From Rusavskia elegans (taxonomy: Eukaryota; Ascomycota; Lecanoromycetes; Teloschistales; Teloschistaceae): a stretch of DNA of 64,000 bases. Below the pieces are notes generated by a model. That model had not been told where the DNA came from. It saw only the letters and a program-made list of their open reading frames with translations, and did no database searches. Location of the stretch: positions 1 to 64,000 of the forward strand of contig SAUG01000154.1 of the NCBI GenBank assembly GCA_011316305.1, in the 5' to 3' direction. Numbering within the stretch: position 1 is the first letter of the stretch; each line of letters begins with the position of its first letter. Below, piece by piece: positions 22,894-34,699 of the stretch. The position numbers were made by a program, and so were the translations under genes.

Positions 22894-25800
22894 TGTAACG
22901 TTCCTATATATCAGAAGGCGTTGCGCTCGAGTCTAGCTATAGCCGTAGGTATAGTCCGAGCTACTAAATAGTAAGGGAGTCCTAGCGTAGATTATTATAA
23001 CTAATTCTATATACTCGCAGAAGTATAGTTACGATTTTATAAAGTATTTTTATTATAAAGTAATTAAAAAGAGAATAGTAGAGACGTATTTAATAATTAT
23101 ATTAACGACTAACGAAAGAAACTATCTATAGAAATAATAAGCGATATATATAGTAAAAGTAGCTATAAAAGCCGATAGGTAGCCGTCTACTAAAAATCCT
23201 ATTAAAAAGGGCGGCTATAGCGGCTATAGGCGGCTATAGATAATTAGGCTCGTTTATCTAACTAATTTTTCTAGAGAATCTCTATAGAATCGTGGACGTA
23301 GTATAGCCCCCTTTATATCGCTTTCTATCTAGCGTAAAATCTGTCTATAGGATATAAAAAAGGTTTCTTTCCTTTTTCTTTTTCCTTTATTAATATCTCT
23401 GCTATATATTTTTAAAGGGGAAATCGACTAAAATCTTTTCGCCGTATCTAATTAAAAGAGGTTATAATATTTTTTCTTTATTTTTTATATACCTATAATC
23501 CTTTAAAAAAATATAAAGTCGAGGTTAATAGTAATATTTATAATAAATATACTCGGACTTCGAAATTCTATAATCTTTTAATATCTAATACTACCTATAT
23601 ATTATATTTTTTTTATTTCTCTTTTTTTACTAACCTATATAGGGAAGCGTTTTAAAGATAAAAAGAATAAACTTCGTTCTAATATCGCGAGTATTTTTAA
23701 TAAATATTTTAAGGCTTACTATTATATCGAATCCTTTTTTAATTCTAAAAAAGAAATTCGTAATAAATATCTAGCCTAGAAGTTAGATTTCCGCCGACTT
23801 ATTAGTAAATAAAAGTATTTTATTATTTATTATTACGTTCTAGATAAATATAAAAGTAATTTTATTATTTAGAAATAACGGGTACTTTTTTATTTCGATA
23901 AATTTAATAATTTAGTTATATTCCATTTCTCTATTAGTTTTATACTAGCCGTATAAAAGGCGTCTATTAAATTAATACCTATATTTAATTCGGATAATCT
24001 AGATTAGTTTCTAAAAGAAATCGATTTCTTTTAATTTTTAAAGGCTATAAGTTTATAAAAAAGATTTAATAAAAGGCTTTTTTTCTACTATTTTTAGTAT
24101 CTAAGTTATTTATCTATTTTATAAATTATTTTAGATTCCTTTAATAGTTTAGCTAAATTTTATTCTTTAACTACTATTATATCTTATAATAATAAAAATA
24201 GGTACTAGTCGAATTTATCGTTTTTTAGTTAAATATTTAGTACTAAGTCTGGCGTTCCTATATTCTAATCTATTTAGTTCGATTTATAGTTATTTATTTT
24301 ATCTATAGCTTTAACTACGCTTTAATATATCTTTTTAATATAGTTTATTTAATATTATTAAATTATTTTTCTATTTTTATTATATTTTTTAGTAAATTAT
24401 TAAAGGAGGTAATAATATTCCTTTTAAACTTTTATTTTCTAAACTTTTCTATCTTTTTTAAATTTTTTATCTAAATCTTTAATCTCCTCGTAATTTATTA
24501 TAGAAATAACGTCTATTTTTTTATATAAGAGTTTTTTATAGGCTAGAAAATATATTATTTATAGTTCTATTTTCTTACCGATAGTACTTCTTTCTATTAG
24601 TTTTTTTAAAATCGATTTTTTCTATTTATTTTCTAAGATAATATAACTTTTCTAACTATCGATTATAGTAAAGTTTATTATTTTAATTATTCTATATTTT
24701 ATCTTAACTTCGATATTAAAGATTCTATTATTATTTATTATTCGTCTATAGAAATATCTTTTAATTTTATTATAGAATCCCTTTATAACTTTATTATCTT
24801 TTTTTCTATTTACGATAACTATTATTTATTAACTTTCGATTTTAATTTTAAGCGCTACTATAAGGAGTTTTTCGGTTTTATATAGTTTAAAATCGATTAT
24901 TAGCTTTATTTTTTATACTTTTCTTAGTTTTTTAGAATAATATCCTATCCTTTCCTTATCTAATAAATAGATAGGGTAGATATTATTATAGTAAACTAAC
25001 TAGCTTTTCGCTATATATTTATCGGGTAATTTTTCTATTATTTTAAAAAAATATTTAGTTATTTTAATTACTTCTTTAATTAGATAATTCCTTTTAAAGT
25101 ATCCTATTTTTCTATATAAATAATAAGCTTTAGTTTATAATTTTATAGTTTCGTTAGTATCGAGTTCTATTAGGTTTCCTCTAGGTTTTTTTTTAGCGGG
25201 TCCTATTTTACTAAGCGTCTATTTATCTAAATATATTTTATACTACCTAATATTAATCCTTATTATAAACTCGATATAATCTACTAATAAATCTAGATTT
25301 TTAATTACTATTATAGCTTTTTTAACTTTTATCTAGAATCTTTTATAGAAGTAGATTTTTAAAACTAAAGTTCTCTAGTCTATTTTATAAACTAATATTC
25401 TAAACTAAAAAATATAAATAGCTATCGACTTTTATTATTTTAAAATTATTAATTTCCTATCTATTACCCTATCCTTATTATTATTTTCGAAGGCTTTTTT
25501 TATAGCTATAATAAAATTTCCGAAAGTATAGAAGATTTATATTATTTCGTTTTCTTTCTATTCTTCCGGGTTATCGAAGTAATTTTCTATTTAAAGCTAT
25601 ATCTAATTAAAGGCAGCCCCTCCTAGATATAATATTATAAATAAAACCTTAACTACTTTATTTAGAAACTAGTTTATATATAATACGAAGTAGATATTTA
25701 TCTAAATAGCCTATAGCTTTAAAGATCTTCTATCTCCTTTATAGACGGTTAGTATTACTGCTTTAATAGTATCGCTTCGATCTATAGGTCGGGATAACGA

Positions 25801-26234
25801 GACTAATATAGTAAATTATTAAAATATAATATTTCTATATATTAAAGGGTATTATATTTAAACCTAGCTATAGCTATAGATATTATCCGAGCTATTAAAT
25901 AATAAAGAAACTCTAAAATAGATTATTATAATTAATCCTCTATACCTATAGAGATACGGTTATAATATTACGAGGTATCTTTATTATAAAGTAATTAAAA
26001 AGAAAATAGTAGAAACGTATTTAATAATTATATTAACGATTAATAAAAGAAATTATCTATATAAGTAATAAGCGATATATATAGTAAAAGTAGCCGTAAA
26101 GACCGATAGATAGCCGTCTACTAAAAGTCCTATTAGGAAGGGCGGCTCTAGTAGCTATAGGCGGCTATAGATAATTAGGCTCGTTTATCTAACTAATCTT
26201 TCCAAGGAACCTCTATAGAGTCGTGGACGTAGCA
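22894..26234 (-). mobile_element. TyG-1: LTR element with Gag but no RT or integrase
   Basis: 3,341 bp with LTRs at 22894-23303 and 25825-26234 (410 bp each) that run from TGTAACG to GGACGTAGTA/GGACGTAGCA. The flanks ATCAT and ATAAT match at 4 of 5. The LTRs are homologous to TyP LTRs over roughly their first 270 bases (as drawn on the plus strand) and diverge after that. A polypurine tract (AAAGGGGGC in sense) and a TTTTAATAATTTAC primer-binding region resemble those of TyP. The 2.5 kb interior carries Gag on the minus strand and no reverse transcriptase, RNase H or integrase motif. Confidence 0.83.
23400..25800 (-). pseudogene. TyG-1 gag-like polyprotein, RIP-inactivated
   Basis: A Ty3-type capsid segment lies at about 25240-25470, with FRILVYKID and LDLLVDYIEFIIRI matching the usual Gag pattern. 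A zinc knuckle follows at 25087-25133, reading YYLYRKIGYFKRNY: the C-x2-C-x4-H-x4-C spacing is exact, with each Cys or His turned to Tyr, as RIP does. Downstream, LIVALKIKIES and SYIILENK occupy the positions of a retropepsin's first strand and its ILG motif, near 24600-24850. The aspartate site reads VNRKKDN, so DSG/DTG is not shown. A last conserved block, IDAFYTASIKLIEKWNITK near 23905-23965, belongs to no family I recognise. Confidence 0.75.
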
Positions 26235-26259
26235 ATAATATCTAGTAAAAAATCTCTTT

Positions 26260-27060
26260 ATAGAATTCCTATCCGAAATTTTAATTGAATTATTATATAT
26301 ATACGTCTTATTAACGTAGTTTCTATACGGTAATAATAACTATTACTTGTATAGTAAAGACTATTCGTAGTGAAAAATTAACTAAAGTTTGTAACGTAGT
26401 TAATCGTTTTTATACTATAATATTCTATATTTAATTACTATTTTTTTTCCATAATTTCCTTCTATTATTTCGAAATACGTACGATTATAAACTATTAATA
26501 TAGTCTCTAGGACTATCCACTAGACGATAATACTATCTATTATCTTTATTATTTCGTCTTTATCTATAGTCGTACCCGAATCTAGATAGTCTACTAACCT
26601 ATCTAGATACTCGACGACTTTTAGTTTAACTGTTAGTTTAACTACTAGTTTAAATATCTGCTCGAATTCTAGTAGGAAAAATATTTTTACTAGAAATCTA
26701 ATACGGTTACTATAGTTATATAATTCCGGTGGATTGGAAATATTAATTTTTAATATCGTATTTAATACTACCGGATTCTAGGATTCGAAGTCTATTATAG
26801 TAAACGGACTAGCGAAAACTCGATCGACGTAATTAAATAGCTCGAATTCGACGGTTTCAAATTTGATATCTTTAAATTAAATAGATATAATCGTAGTTAT
26901 AATATTAGTAGAATTTCTATATATATCATCCTATACCCTGGACTATTACGGAAGATATATACGTTAGAAACCATAATATAAATTAAATTTGTCCGTAGTA
27001 GTTATAGATATTGATAAAAGAAAAAGAAAAAAAAGGCGTCTGTAAAGTATATATATATAC
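26260..27060 (+). repeat. Diverged R943 relative
   Basis: Its start (CCGAAATTTTAATTGAATTATTATATATATACG) and its TACGGTAATAATAACTATTAC follow the R943 5' order at low identity. The antisense strand carries a frame homologous to that of R943. Right end uncertain. Confidence 0.55.
26455..26850 (-). pseudogene. Antisense reading frame of the R943 relative
   Basis: About 130 codons with two in-frame TAG, far more open than in R943 itself. It contains ELFNYVDRVFASPFT, then EFEQIFKLVVKL, then EYLDRLVDYLDSGTTID. R943 copies show LFNLIDRVKLLA and EYFNSLAERLDTGYIINIA at the matching positions, so the two encode related proteins. No known domain is recognised. It could be a gene carried by the element or a host gene fragment captured by it. 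Confidence 0.5.
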
Positions 27061-27851
27061 GAAAGTTTGGCTTTTATTTTAAATAAAATATGGAAATTTA
27101 TATTATAAAAATATTACGGAACAAATTAGAATCAATTTTATATAGGTTTTTAATTTAAATTAATTAGACTAAAGTACTAGTTTTTATACCGTATATCCAA
27201 TCTTTATTAAAATTTTCGAAAAATCGTTCCGAAGAACTCTAAATTAGCTTTGGACGTTTAAAACGTTCTGGATAGTTCTAGTAGAACTTTGGGCCTCTAA
27301 AGCTAAATATATAATATAGCTATCTAGTATAATATAATAGCTTTAACGAATCCTAGCTAGTATCTATATATACGATATAATATACGCGCTTGTAACGGCG
27401 CTAGACTTTACGCGTATAAAAATCTTCGGTTTCCTAGATTTTTTTAAATCTCGATCTAGTTAACGTTGATCGTTCGTTTTATATAATAACTATATATTCT
27501 TGCTCTGACCAAAATTGTAGACAGCTTATTTACCCGCGTTTAAATCGCATTTTAGCTAACTCTACTATACTTTAGCGTGAAAATAGCTAAAATCTATAAA
27601 ATAGTACGGTTTTAATAAACGAAATCGCTATACGTATAAAGATAAAATTAAATATAGAAATTTTAAAACCATATATTAAATATTATATACGAATTATAGT
27701 ATTTTTATATTCGCGTATACAAGCTTTACTAATTTGTCTATTCTATTTACTCTGTCTGCCAATGCTATAATAATAATCTAATTATCGTAAAAAAATATAA
27801 ATATAAAAGAACCGTATATATAAATATCAGATATCTATATATATATATACT
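27061..27851. other. AT-rich region
   Basis: No family match. A section at 27,380-27,560 has a few more TpG/CpA than its neighbours but no recognisable gene. Confidence 0.4.
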
Positions 27852-27932
27852 GATAAAACTTTATAGTCGAATGGTTAAAACTTCGTTACTAGAAAATTAA
27901 AAGTATATACGTTCGAATTTTATATTCGTCGA
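27852..27932 (+). pseudogene. tRNA-Ser-like relic or tRNA-derived SINE head
   Basis: TAGTCGAATGGTTAAAAC (27864-27881) differs from the usual tRNA-Ser A-box and D-arm sequence TGGCCGAGTGGTTAAGGC only by G to A and C to T changes. ACTAGAAA follows at the anticodon-loop position, as in tRNA-Ser(AGA), and GTTCGAATTTT lies at the B-box position. The acceptor stem does not pair well and spacing at the 5' side is off, so it is not a working tRNA. Confidence 0.45.
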
Positions 27933-28475
27933 TTTAGATTTTCTAGCCTAAAGGATAATTTTCTATAAAATTAATAAAGAAGAAGCTAATATTCCGAACT
28001 GTAGCGATAAAGTAAATAAAGATAGAAATTAATTTATAGGTGTATATATTATAATACCGATAATATTTATATTATAAAAAGAGTCCTAGCTAATCTATAA
28101 TTTAAATAACATTCGATATAATTTTTTTTTACTAATATACCACTATAGAAAATATATACGTACGTAGTAAACAAGTAGAAAATAGTATTAGCTCGTTGGA
28201 ATCTAATATTACTTTTCTTTTTTTATCTAACGCGAATTCTACGGGCTATATCTATAGAGTTCTTTTTCGAACTATATATCGAATTATATTTTTTATAGTT
28301 TTCCGCTTCGATGAATATATTAATTTTATATTAATATATCGTACGTTTTTATTATTCGTTATTGCTATTTATATTAATATAGTTTTTATCTTCGGAATTA
28401 GTATATAATAAACTAACTAGCCGTTATAGTAAAAATTCTAACCTTTACTATTTTAGCGACGCCGAAAGCTATATA
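27933..28475. other. AT-rich spacer
   Basis: A 70-codon open frame lies at 28196-28408, but its residues (Ile, Phe, Tyr, Leu) simply follow base composition. Nothing else is seen. Confidence 0.4.
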
Positions 28476-29008
28476 TAGACTGGTTATTTCGGATCGGATT
28501 TTTATTAGTATTTCGGAAACCCGATCCGAGTTTTAACGAGTCGATTTAATCTGATCCGCTAAATAGTACAGATCGGTTTCTAAAATTAGAATCGAAATTC
28601 GGATTAGATTATAAAATAGATATTAATAGAAATACGATTTAACCTATAAAACCTTTTATATATAGTAAAATACTATATGTAATATAATATAAGTTTATTT
28701 ATATATAATGCTTCAAATTTATCTATAGATAATATATATAGATAATCAATTTCTGATAGATAGATATAATTTTTCTATTAGAATTATATTTTTCTATTAG
28801 GTCTTTACGGTTTAGCGGGTTAAATCCGAAAATCCGGATTTAATTCAGAACCGAATCGGTTCGATATCTAAAATAATCGGAAGGAATTTAGTTCGATATC
28901 TAAAATAATCGGAAGGAATTTAGTTCGATATCTAAAAAAATCGGAATCGATTCGGTTCGAACTCGGAATATAAATTCGGATTCGAAATCCGATTCGATAG
29001 CCAGTCTA
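28476..29008. mobile_element. hAT-like MITE
   Basis: 533 bp with termini TAGACTGGTT and ATAGCCAGTCTA. The flanks GCTATATA and ACTATATA form an 8 bp TSD with one G to A difference. The interior holds a short direct repeat of TTTAGTTCGATATCTAAA near 28880-28940. Confidence 0.8.
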
Positions 29009-30586
29009 ACTATATATCTATTTATAGAATTTAAATATTTAACGATTATATCGCTACGGCGGAGTAATAGAATCTAGTTATTATTTCGAAAAAGATAAAT
29101 TAGCTTAGAATAGAGATTAGATTTGTCTAATAAATAAAAAAATAAAAAGATAAAAGAAGGATTTTATTTAGATAATCGCGGTATATTTAACAGGTAGCAA
29201 GATATTAATTCGAGAGGTCTAATATCTAAAAAGCCGATTTAAGATAGATTATATTATAAAATAGATAGCGAAGTTTTAAAGCGACTTTATTAGTACCCGA
29301 ACGTATAGGAAGCTGGAAGTTAATTCTTCCGTTACTATCTAGAAAAGTATACAAAGCCGTATAGGTATTTATTATTAATATTAATAGAATGAAAAAAGAT
29401 TTACGTAATTTTAGATAGAAAGGATAAAGTTAAATATCGTGGGCTAAATTATTAAAAAAAAAGTTTTTTATTAGCTCGTTTCCTTTTCTAGGGTCCAGTT
29501 TTATAGTAAAGCTTTATACGAGATCCGATTACTAAAATAAAATTAGGATTCTTAATACTATTATATATAATTGAAACCTAGTATATAGAACTCTATAGAT
29601 ACGAAATTTTGAATAAATCGATCGCTTTCGAATAATATAAAAATAATTAAAATCGAGTCGGATTTAAATCTAATATAGAATATATAAGAATTTTAGATAT
29701 TTACCCCGCGGATTTAACGTTTTTTAGCAGATAATTCCGTAATTTATAAATTTATCGAAAACCTTTTTTCTTCAACTACTACCTTTAACTTTATACCGTA
29801 TACCAATTTTATAAATTCTAAAGCTAAAATTTTTAGTTATTATAGCCGTATATCTATATTATCAAATTTAAAAAAATCTAGTTTACGCGATTAGATTTAG
29901 GTAAATAGTATCTCTTTAACGTCGTTTACCTCGATTCTGGAAAACGTTCCCCTGCGTTTTTACTACTAAAAGTCGCCTAGAATACCTTTTTAAATAGAGC
30001 TAGCCCTACGAAAATACCGTATTTTACGAATAACTTTATCGAGAACTCTTTTTTTTAACTACTATTTTTAATTATATATTCTATACTAACTACGTAAATA
30101 TTAATACGAAAACTTTGAGATATTATAGATATATATATATACTTTCCCATCTAAAAAGATTCAATCTATACGACTAAAGCCGGGTAAAAAGTATCTCTTT
30201 AACGTTATTTACCTCGATCGTAGAAAACGGTCTACTACTAAAAAACGGTAGAGAACTTTTTGATTTGATAATTTATAAAATATTTATTTTAATTTTATTT
30301 GTTACTTTTGGTAACGTTATCGAGTTTATAATATATTTAAACAGTTTATAATTATATTCAATTCGTCTATAACTGTTCTATTAATTAATTTCGCTCGATT
30401 TTTATCGTCGAAAGACGTTCCTAACTATTTTAGGACTTAACGGGCTTTCTAATCGCTTCTATCCAGACGTCGGCGTAGATCTATAAATCTCGCTATAGTA
30501 GACAGCGGAATCTGTATAGAAAATCTATTATAATTAAATATTCTCTCTAATATAAAACTGCTAATATTTCGGACCCGTAAAACAGC
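29009..30586. other. Uncharacterised RIPped region
   Basis: Some plus-strand segments look protein-like (for example near 29,250-29,400), with stops at likely Gln/Trp positions, but no family is recognised. It contains the tandem duplication at 29755-30265. Confidence 0.4.
29755..30265 (+). repeat. Imperfect direct duplication, two units
   Basis: Two units starting near 29760 and 30050 share, in order, CAACTACTA, a TATCTCTTTAACGT block (29905 and 30195), TTTACCTCGAT and GAAAACG. Divergence is mostly of RIP type. Confidence 0.6.
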
Positions 30587-30837
30587 TATTATTAGACGGG
30601 ATATTTCTAGAGCAATATAGAATTGTAGACCAGACGAAAGATATATTATAGAACTAACTTTTATTCTAATAAAGCTGGGGTATAACCTAGTAATAAAGTA
30701 AAAGAAAAAGCGAGAAAGGATTAAAATCCGATACGCTAGCGACGTTCTAGTAACTAGACGATAAACCTTGTATCTAAACGTTCTAATTATATTTATAGAG
30801 TCTATATAACGCGTTTAACGTTTATAATTATCTTTTT
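30587..30837 (-). repeat. Ty3-F-type LTR, solo
   Basis: About 250 bp homologous to 44411-44655, both containing CAGACGAAAGATATATTATAG and GAGTCTATATAACGCGTTT. No adjoining internal sequence and no clear TSD. Confidence 0.6.
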
Positions 30838-31558
30838 TTTAGCGATATTATTTCCGATATAAGATTATATCTATCTATATACTTTATAGAATATATTAAA
30901 TAAATCTATTAACTATATAGCTATCTATATAAATTATAAAAGGTAAAAAAAAAACTTTGAAACTATTATTATAATCAGCTTCTATTTATATAAAATTATA
31001 TTATAGTTATATAAATATATACTAGAATAAAAATAATAAAAAATTACGTTACTATAAATTAAATATATATTTTCTTAAATTTATAATATAATCCGGGGTA
31101 TATTATTACTATATTATAATATCGGATAAATTAATACTATACCATTACTTTAATATATATAATTAAAGAAATATATTATATCTTTAAATATATACTATAT
31201 CCGAATATCTATATATCTATAGTTTATAAATAATATTAGAAAAGTATTTTAATAAATATATTCGGATTTAAATCTAATATAAATATTCGAAGATTTTAAA
31301 AATAAATAAACGTTTAAAATAATAGTTTCGACGCGCTAGCGACGATATAGTAATACTTTATTTAGTAGAAATTTTTATTTTCTATATTTTATTTATATTG
31401 ATAAATTATTTATCTATATAAATTTTTCTATCTTATATATATAAATATATTTCCTCTACTATTTATTAGATATTTATTCTACGCGACTTGCGATTATAGT
31501 AATATAAATCGATTTCGTTTAGTTTTCGAATATTTAAAAGACTATTTTACTAATATTT
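30838..31558. other. AT-rich spacer
   Basis: No recognised repeat or gene. Confidence 0.4.
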
Positions 31559-32052
31559 TATTATGGGGCTATCTGAAAGGGCCTGGTATTTTTAAAGATT
31601 AGTTGGACTTATTAGTATATTTGTAAACGGAGGTACAACGGGTAATTATTCAGGTTAAATTAAAGATAAATCAATTCATTACTAGAACGGTATTTAGCGA
31701 TAACTAATAAATTAAATACGAGCTATAAAGGCGTCGAGTTCGGGATCTATATAGATAAATAAAAGCTTCTACTATTCAGATTACTTATAGACTAAAATAA
31801 TTAAAACAGTTTTATTTTAAGGTATTTATTTACTGAATCTACTATGATTAAAAGTATTTATAGTATTTACTTACTATAACTGCTGAAACTAAAGGTACTT
31901 ATAGTATTTACTTACTAAAACTTCTAAGATATTTACTAATACTAATATCTAGGCCGTTCTATTTATCTCTGCCTATCGAGATATAATAGGAAATCCAGCG
32001 CTATACTAAATACTACCGCGTTCTCTGAAATACGCCGCCTGTGTTTATAATA
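31559..32052 (-). repeat. Solo LTR of the Ty3-C family
   Basis: 494 bp, from TATTATGGGGCTATC to GTTTATAATA, matching the LTRs at 45153 and 51841. The flanks TATTT and TATCT form a 5 bp TSD with one C/T change. It keeps more TpG than the LTRs of the full copy. It probably arose by recombination between two LTRs. Confidence 0.8.
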
Positions 32053-33300
32053 TATCTATTTAAATATAAAAAAGATTAAAAAAAATTGTTTAACTATAAA
32101 AAAGTATAGTTTCTTCTATTATAATAGTTTAAAATTAATTATAAATGGTAATTTATACTTTCGAATTAGCTATATAGTAAATAATAAATATCTGCCGTTT
32201 TATTATTTAAAACGGGAAAAAACTTTTTCTAAATAAATATAAATTTATAAAAAAGCTGTATCAAGATATTATAAATACTTTTAAATATATTTCGGTTTCT
32301 AATATAATATTTTATAACTTTATCTATAATTTCGATATTCTAAAATAGTTTATAGAAATTTTAAATTTAATAATCTAATATTTTAACGTTTATAAATACG
32401 CTAATAATAATTTAATCCGAAAAAATATAACTAAAAAAAATAGATAAATTCTAATATTTTTTAGCTATATTTTTTTCCTTTGGTTTTAGTTTTCTATACG
32501 ATTTCGGCTTACTATTACCGGTTCTATTTATTTTTTACTTATATCGCGAAAGTGCTATTCTACCGGTAATATCTAGATTTCTATTTTTTTAAATAGATAC
32601 TATTAGTATTCCGGCGGTAGATCCGATATTTATAGCCGTATTACGCTTGGTAGCGATAGATCTAGATTTTTTAGATATAATTTATAATTTTCTAAATAAG
32701 ATAGCTAATTGTTAATATATTTTTCTAGAATCGGATAACGTTTTTCGGATTATAGTATATTCGGTATTAAAATAAAACCAAATATTATATACTCTTTCCT
32801 AATACTATTTATAAAACTTCGAATAATAGAATAAATAAATCTATAACGATTTAAATATCTATAGTAGAATATCCGACGCTAATTATCGAATAACCTATAC
32901 TGGTTTTTATCGGGATTTTTTCGAATAAAATAACATTTCTATCTATAACACCTCTAGAAAATTTCCGTACTTTTAATAATTTTAAAAATAATAAATTATA
33001 TCGAGTTACTCTTCCGTATATTATTAAAGAGGAAGTTTTATCGTCTATCGTTCTATTATAGTTTCTATTAATTCTCTCGCGTATAGTTTCGAAGACGCCG
33101 GTGGTATTCGAATTCTAATTCCTGGAATTAGAACTACCGATACTCCGACTTTTTAGACGGTTTTTTTTAGTAAATAGTCTAACGTTTTTCGAAATTTTTA
33201 ATTCGATCTATAAACTTCTATAGACCGTTTTCTCGATAGTATTAAAAGCGATTACTTCATTTATATTATTTTCCTCATTTATTATAGATTAGAAAGATAT
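32053..33300. other. AT-rich region without recognised content
   Basis: RIPped sequence. No family match was found and no domain could be supported. Confidence 0.4.
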
Positions 33301-33520
33301 TATAACGTCTCTATATATCAAAGAGCGTTACGTTCGAGCCTAGCTACAGCCGTAGACGTAGTCCGAGCTACTAAATAGTAAAGGAGTTCTAGTATAAATT
33401 ATCGCGACTAATCCCGTATAGCTATAAAGATATAGTCGCGATATTATAAAATATCCTCGTTATATAAATACTTAAGAAGAGAATATATAAAGATAATTAA
33501 TAATTATATTAACGACTAAT

Positions 33521-34463
33521 CCCTTTTGGAAGGTTTCTATCTGGAATTATATTAAGTTTTTATATATATATATTTTATCAACGTTATATACGGCAACGAT
33601 TGTTGTATTTTACGTACAAAGAAATTTTTACAGCTAAAGGTATATTTATCTGGTTAAATTTACAGCGCAGTTAATTATATTAACTATTTTCTTCTTTATT
33701 CGATTACGAATTCTCTACTATATAAGTATAACTTTGTTACTCGCAGTCCTCGGTCTACCAGCCTTCTTCGACGTTATAAATAATTAGGAGTATCTAATAT
33801 TTCCGCTATATCTATCTACTATACTGCGAAGTAATTATCTATATTCGTCGTATCGGCCGTATTTATTATATAACCTGTACCTAAACGTTCCGCTAAACTA
33901 TTAAGGTACTTTTTAGCCTATTTAGCTTTAAAAGGGTCGCTAGGTAGTACGCTAGCTACTACGGCTAGAAGTTTTACCCGGTCGATTAGGTTAAAAGGAG
34001 ATAGGAAGATTAGATAGTATATTTTAAAGGCGGTAAGAAAAAGATTTAGGTTAAAGTCGAAATAGATTATTCTAGCTATAACGAGATAGTCGATAACCGC
34101 GCGGGTAGATATAGTTATTATAGATATAGGTATTACCGTCTGGTTTAGCTTACAGCTATAGCTATTACGAGAATATATACGTACGTAAGAGCTTTTAGGC
34201 TTATATTACTAGTAAATAAAGAAGAAACGATAACTGCGAGGTATATTTATCTATAAAAGTTTCTATATTAAATTATCGGTAGAAGAAAACGTAATATTAC
34301 TAAGTAAATTTAAATTATAATTCTATAGAAAGAACCGTTATTTACGTTAACTAAATTAGGGTATAAGTTCTACTACCGTATATTTAATACTAGTATACCA
34401 ACGCTTGATTTACTTACCGAACCACTGGTTTACCGGATACCAAAACCAAAACAAATAACTAAA
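33521..34463 (+). repeat. R943 repeat, best-bounded full-length copy
   Basis: 943 bp from CCCTTTTGGAAGG to AAATAACTAAA, with a perfect 12 bp TSD TTAACGACTAAT (33509-33520 and 34464-34475), inserted in the TyG-2 LTR. It has no terminal inverted repeats. The antisense strand shows FNLIDRVKLLAVVASVLPSD and EILDTPNYL with in-frame TAG/TAA only. The plus strand has a (TA)n run about 40 bases from the 5' end. Confidence 0.9.
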
Positions 34464-34699
34464 TTAACGACTAATAAAAGTAGCTATTTAATAGAAATAA
34501 TGAAGCGATATATATAGTAAAGATAGCCGATAGTACCGATAGATAGTCGTCTCGCTAAAACCCTATTAAGAAAGTCGGCTATAGCGGCTATAGACGGCTA
34601 TAGATAAATAGTAACGTTTAGATAGCTAATTTTTTAAAATATTTCTATAGAATTATAGATATAATATAACCCTTTTTATATCGCTTTTTATCTAACGTT

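Noticed and set aside
28196..28408. 70-codon open frame
   Set aside because: Composed mainly of Ile/Phe/Tyr/Leu as expected from RIPped DNA, with no domain, no homologue in the window and no promoter-like context.
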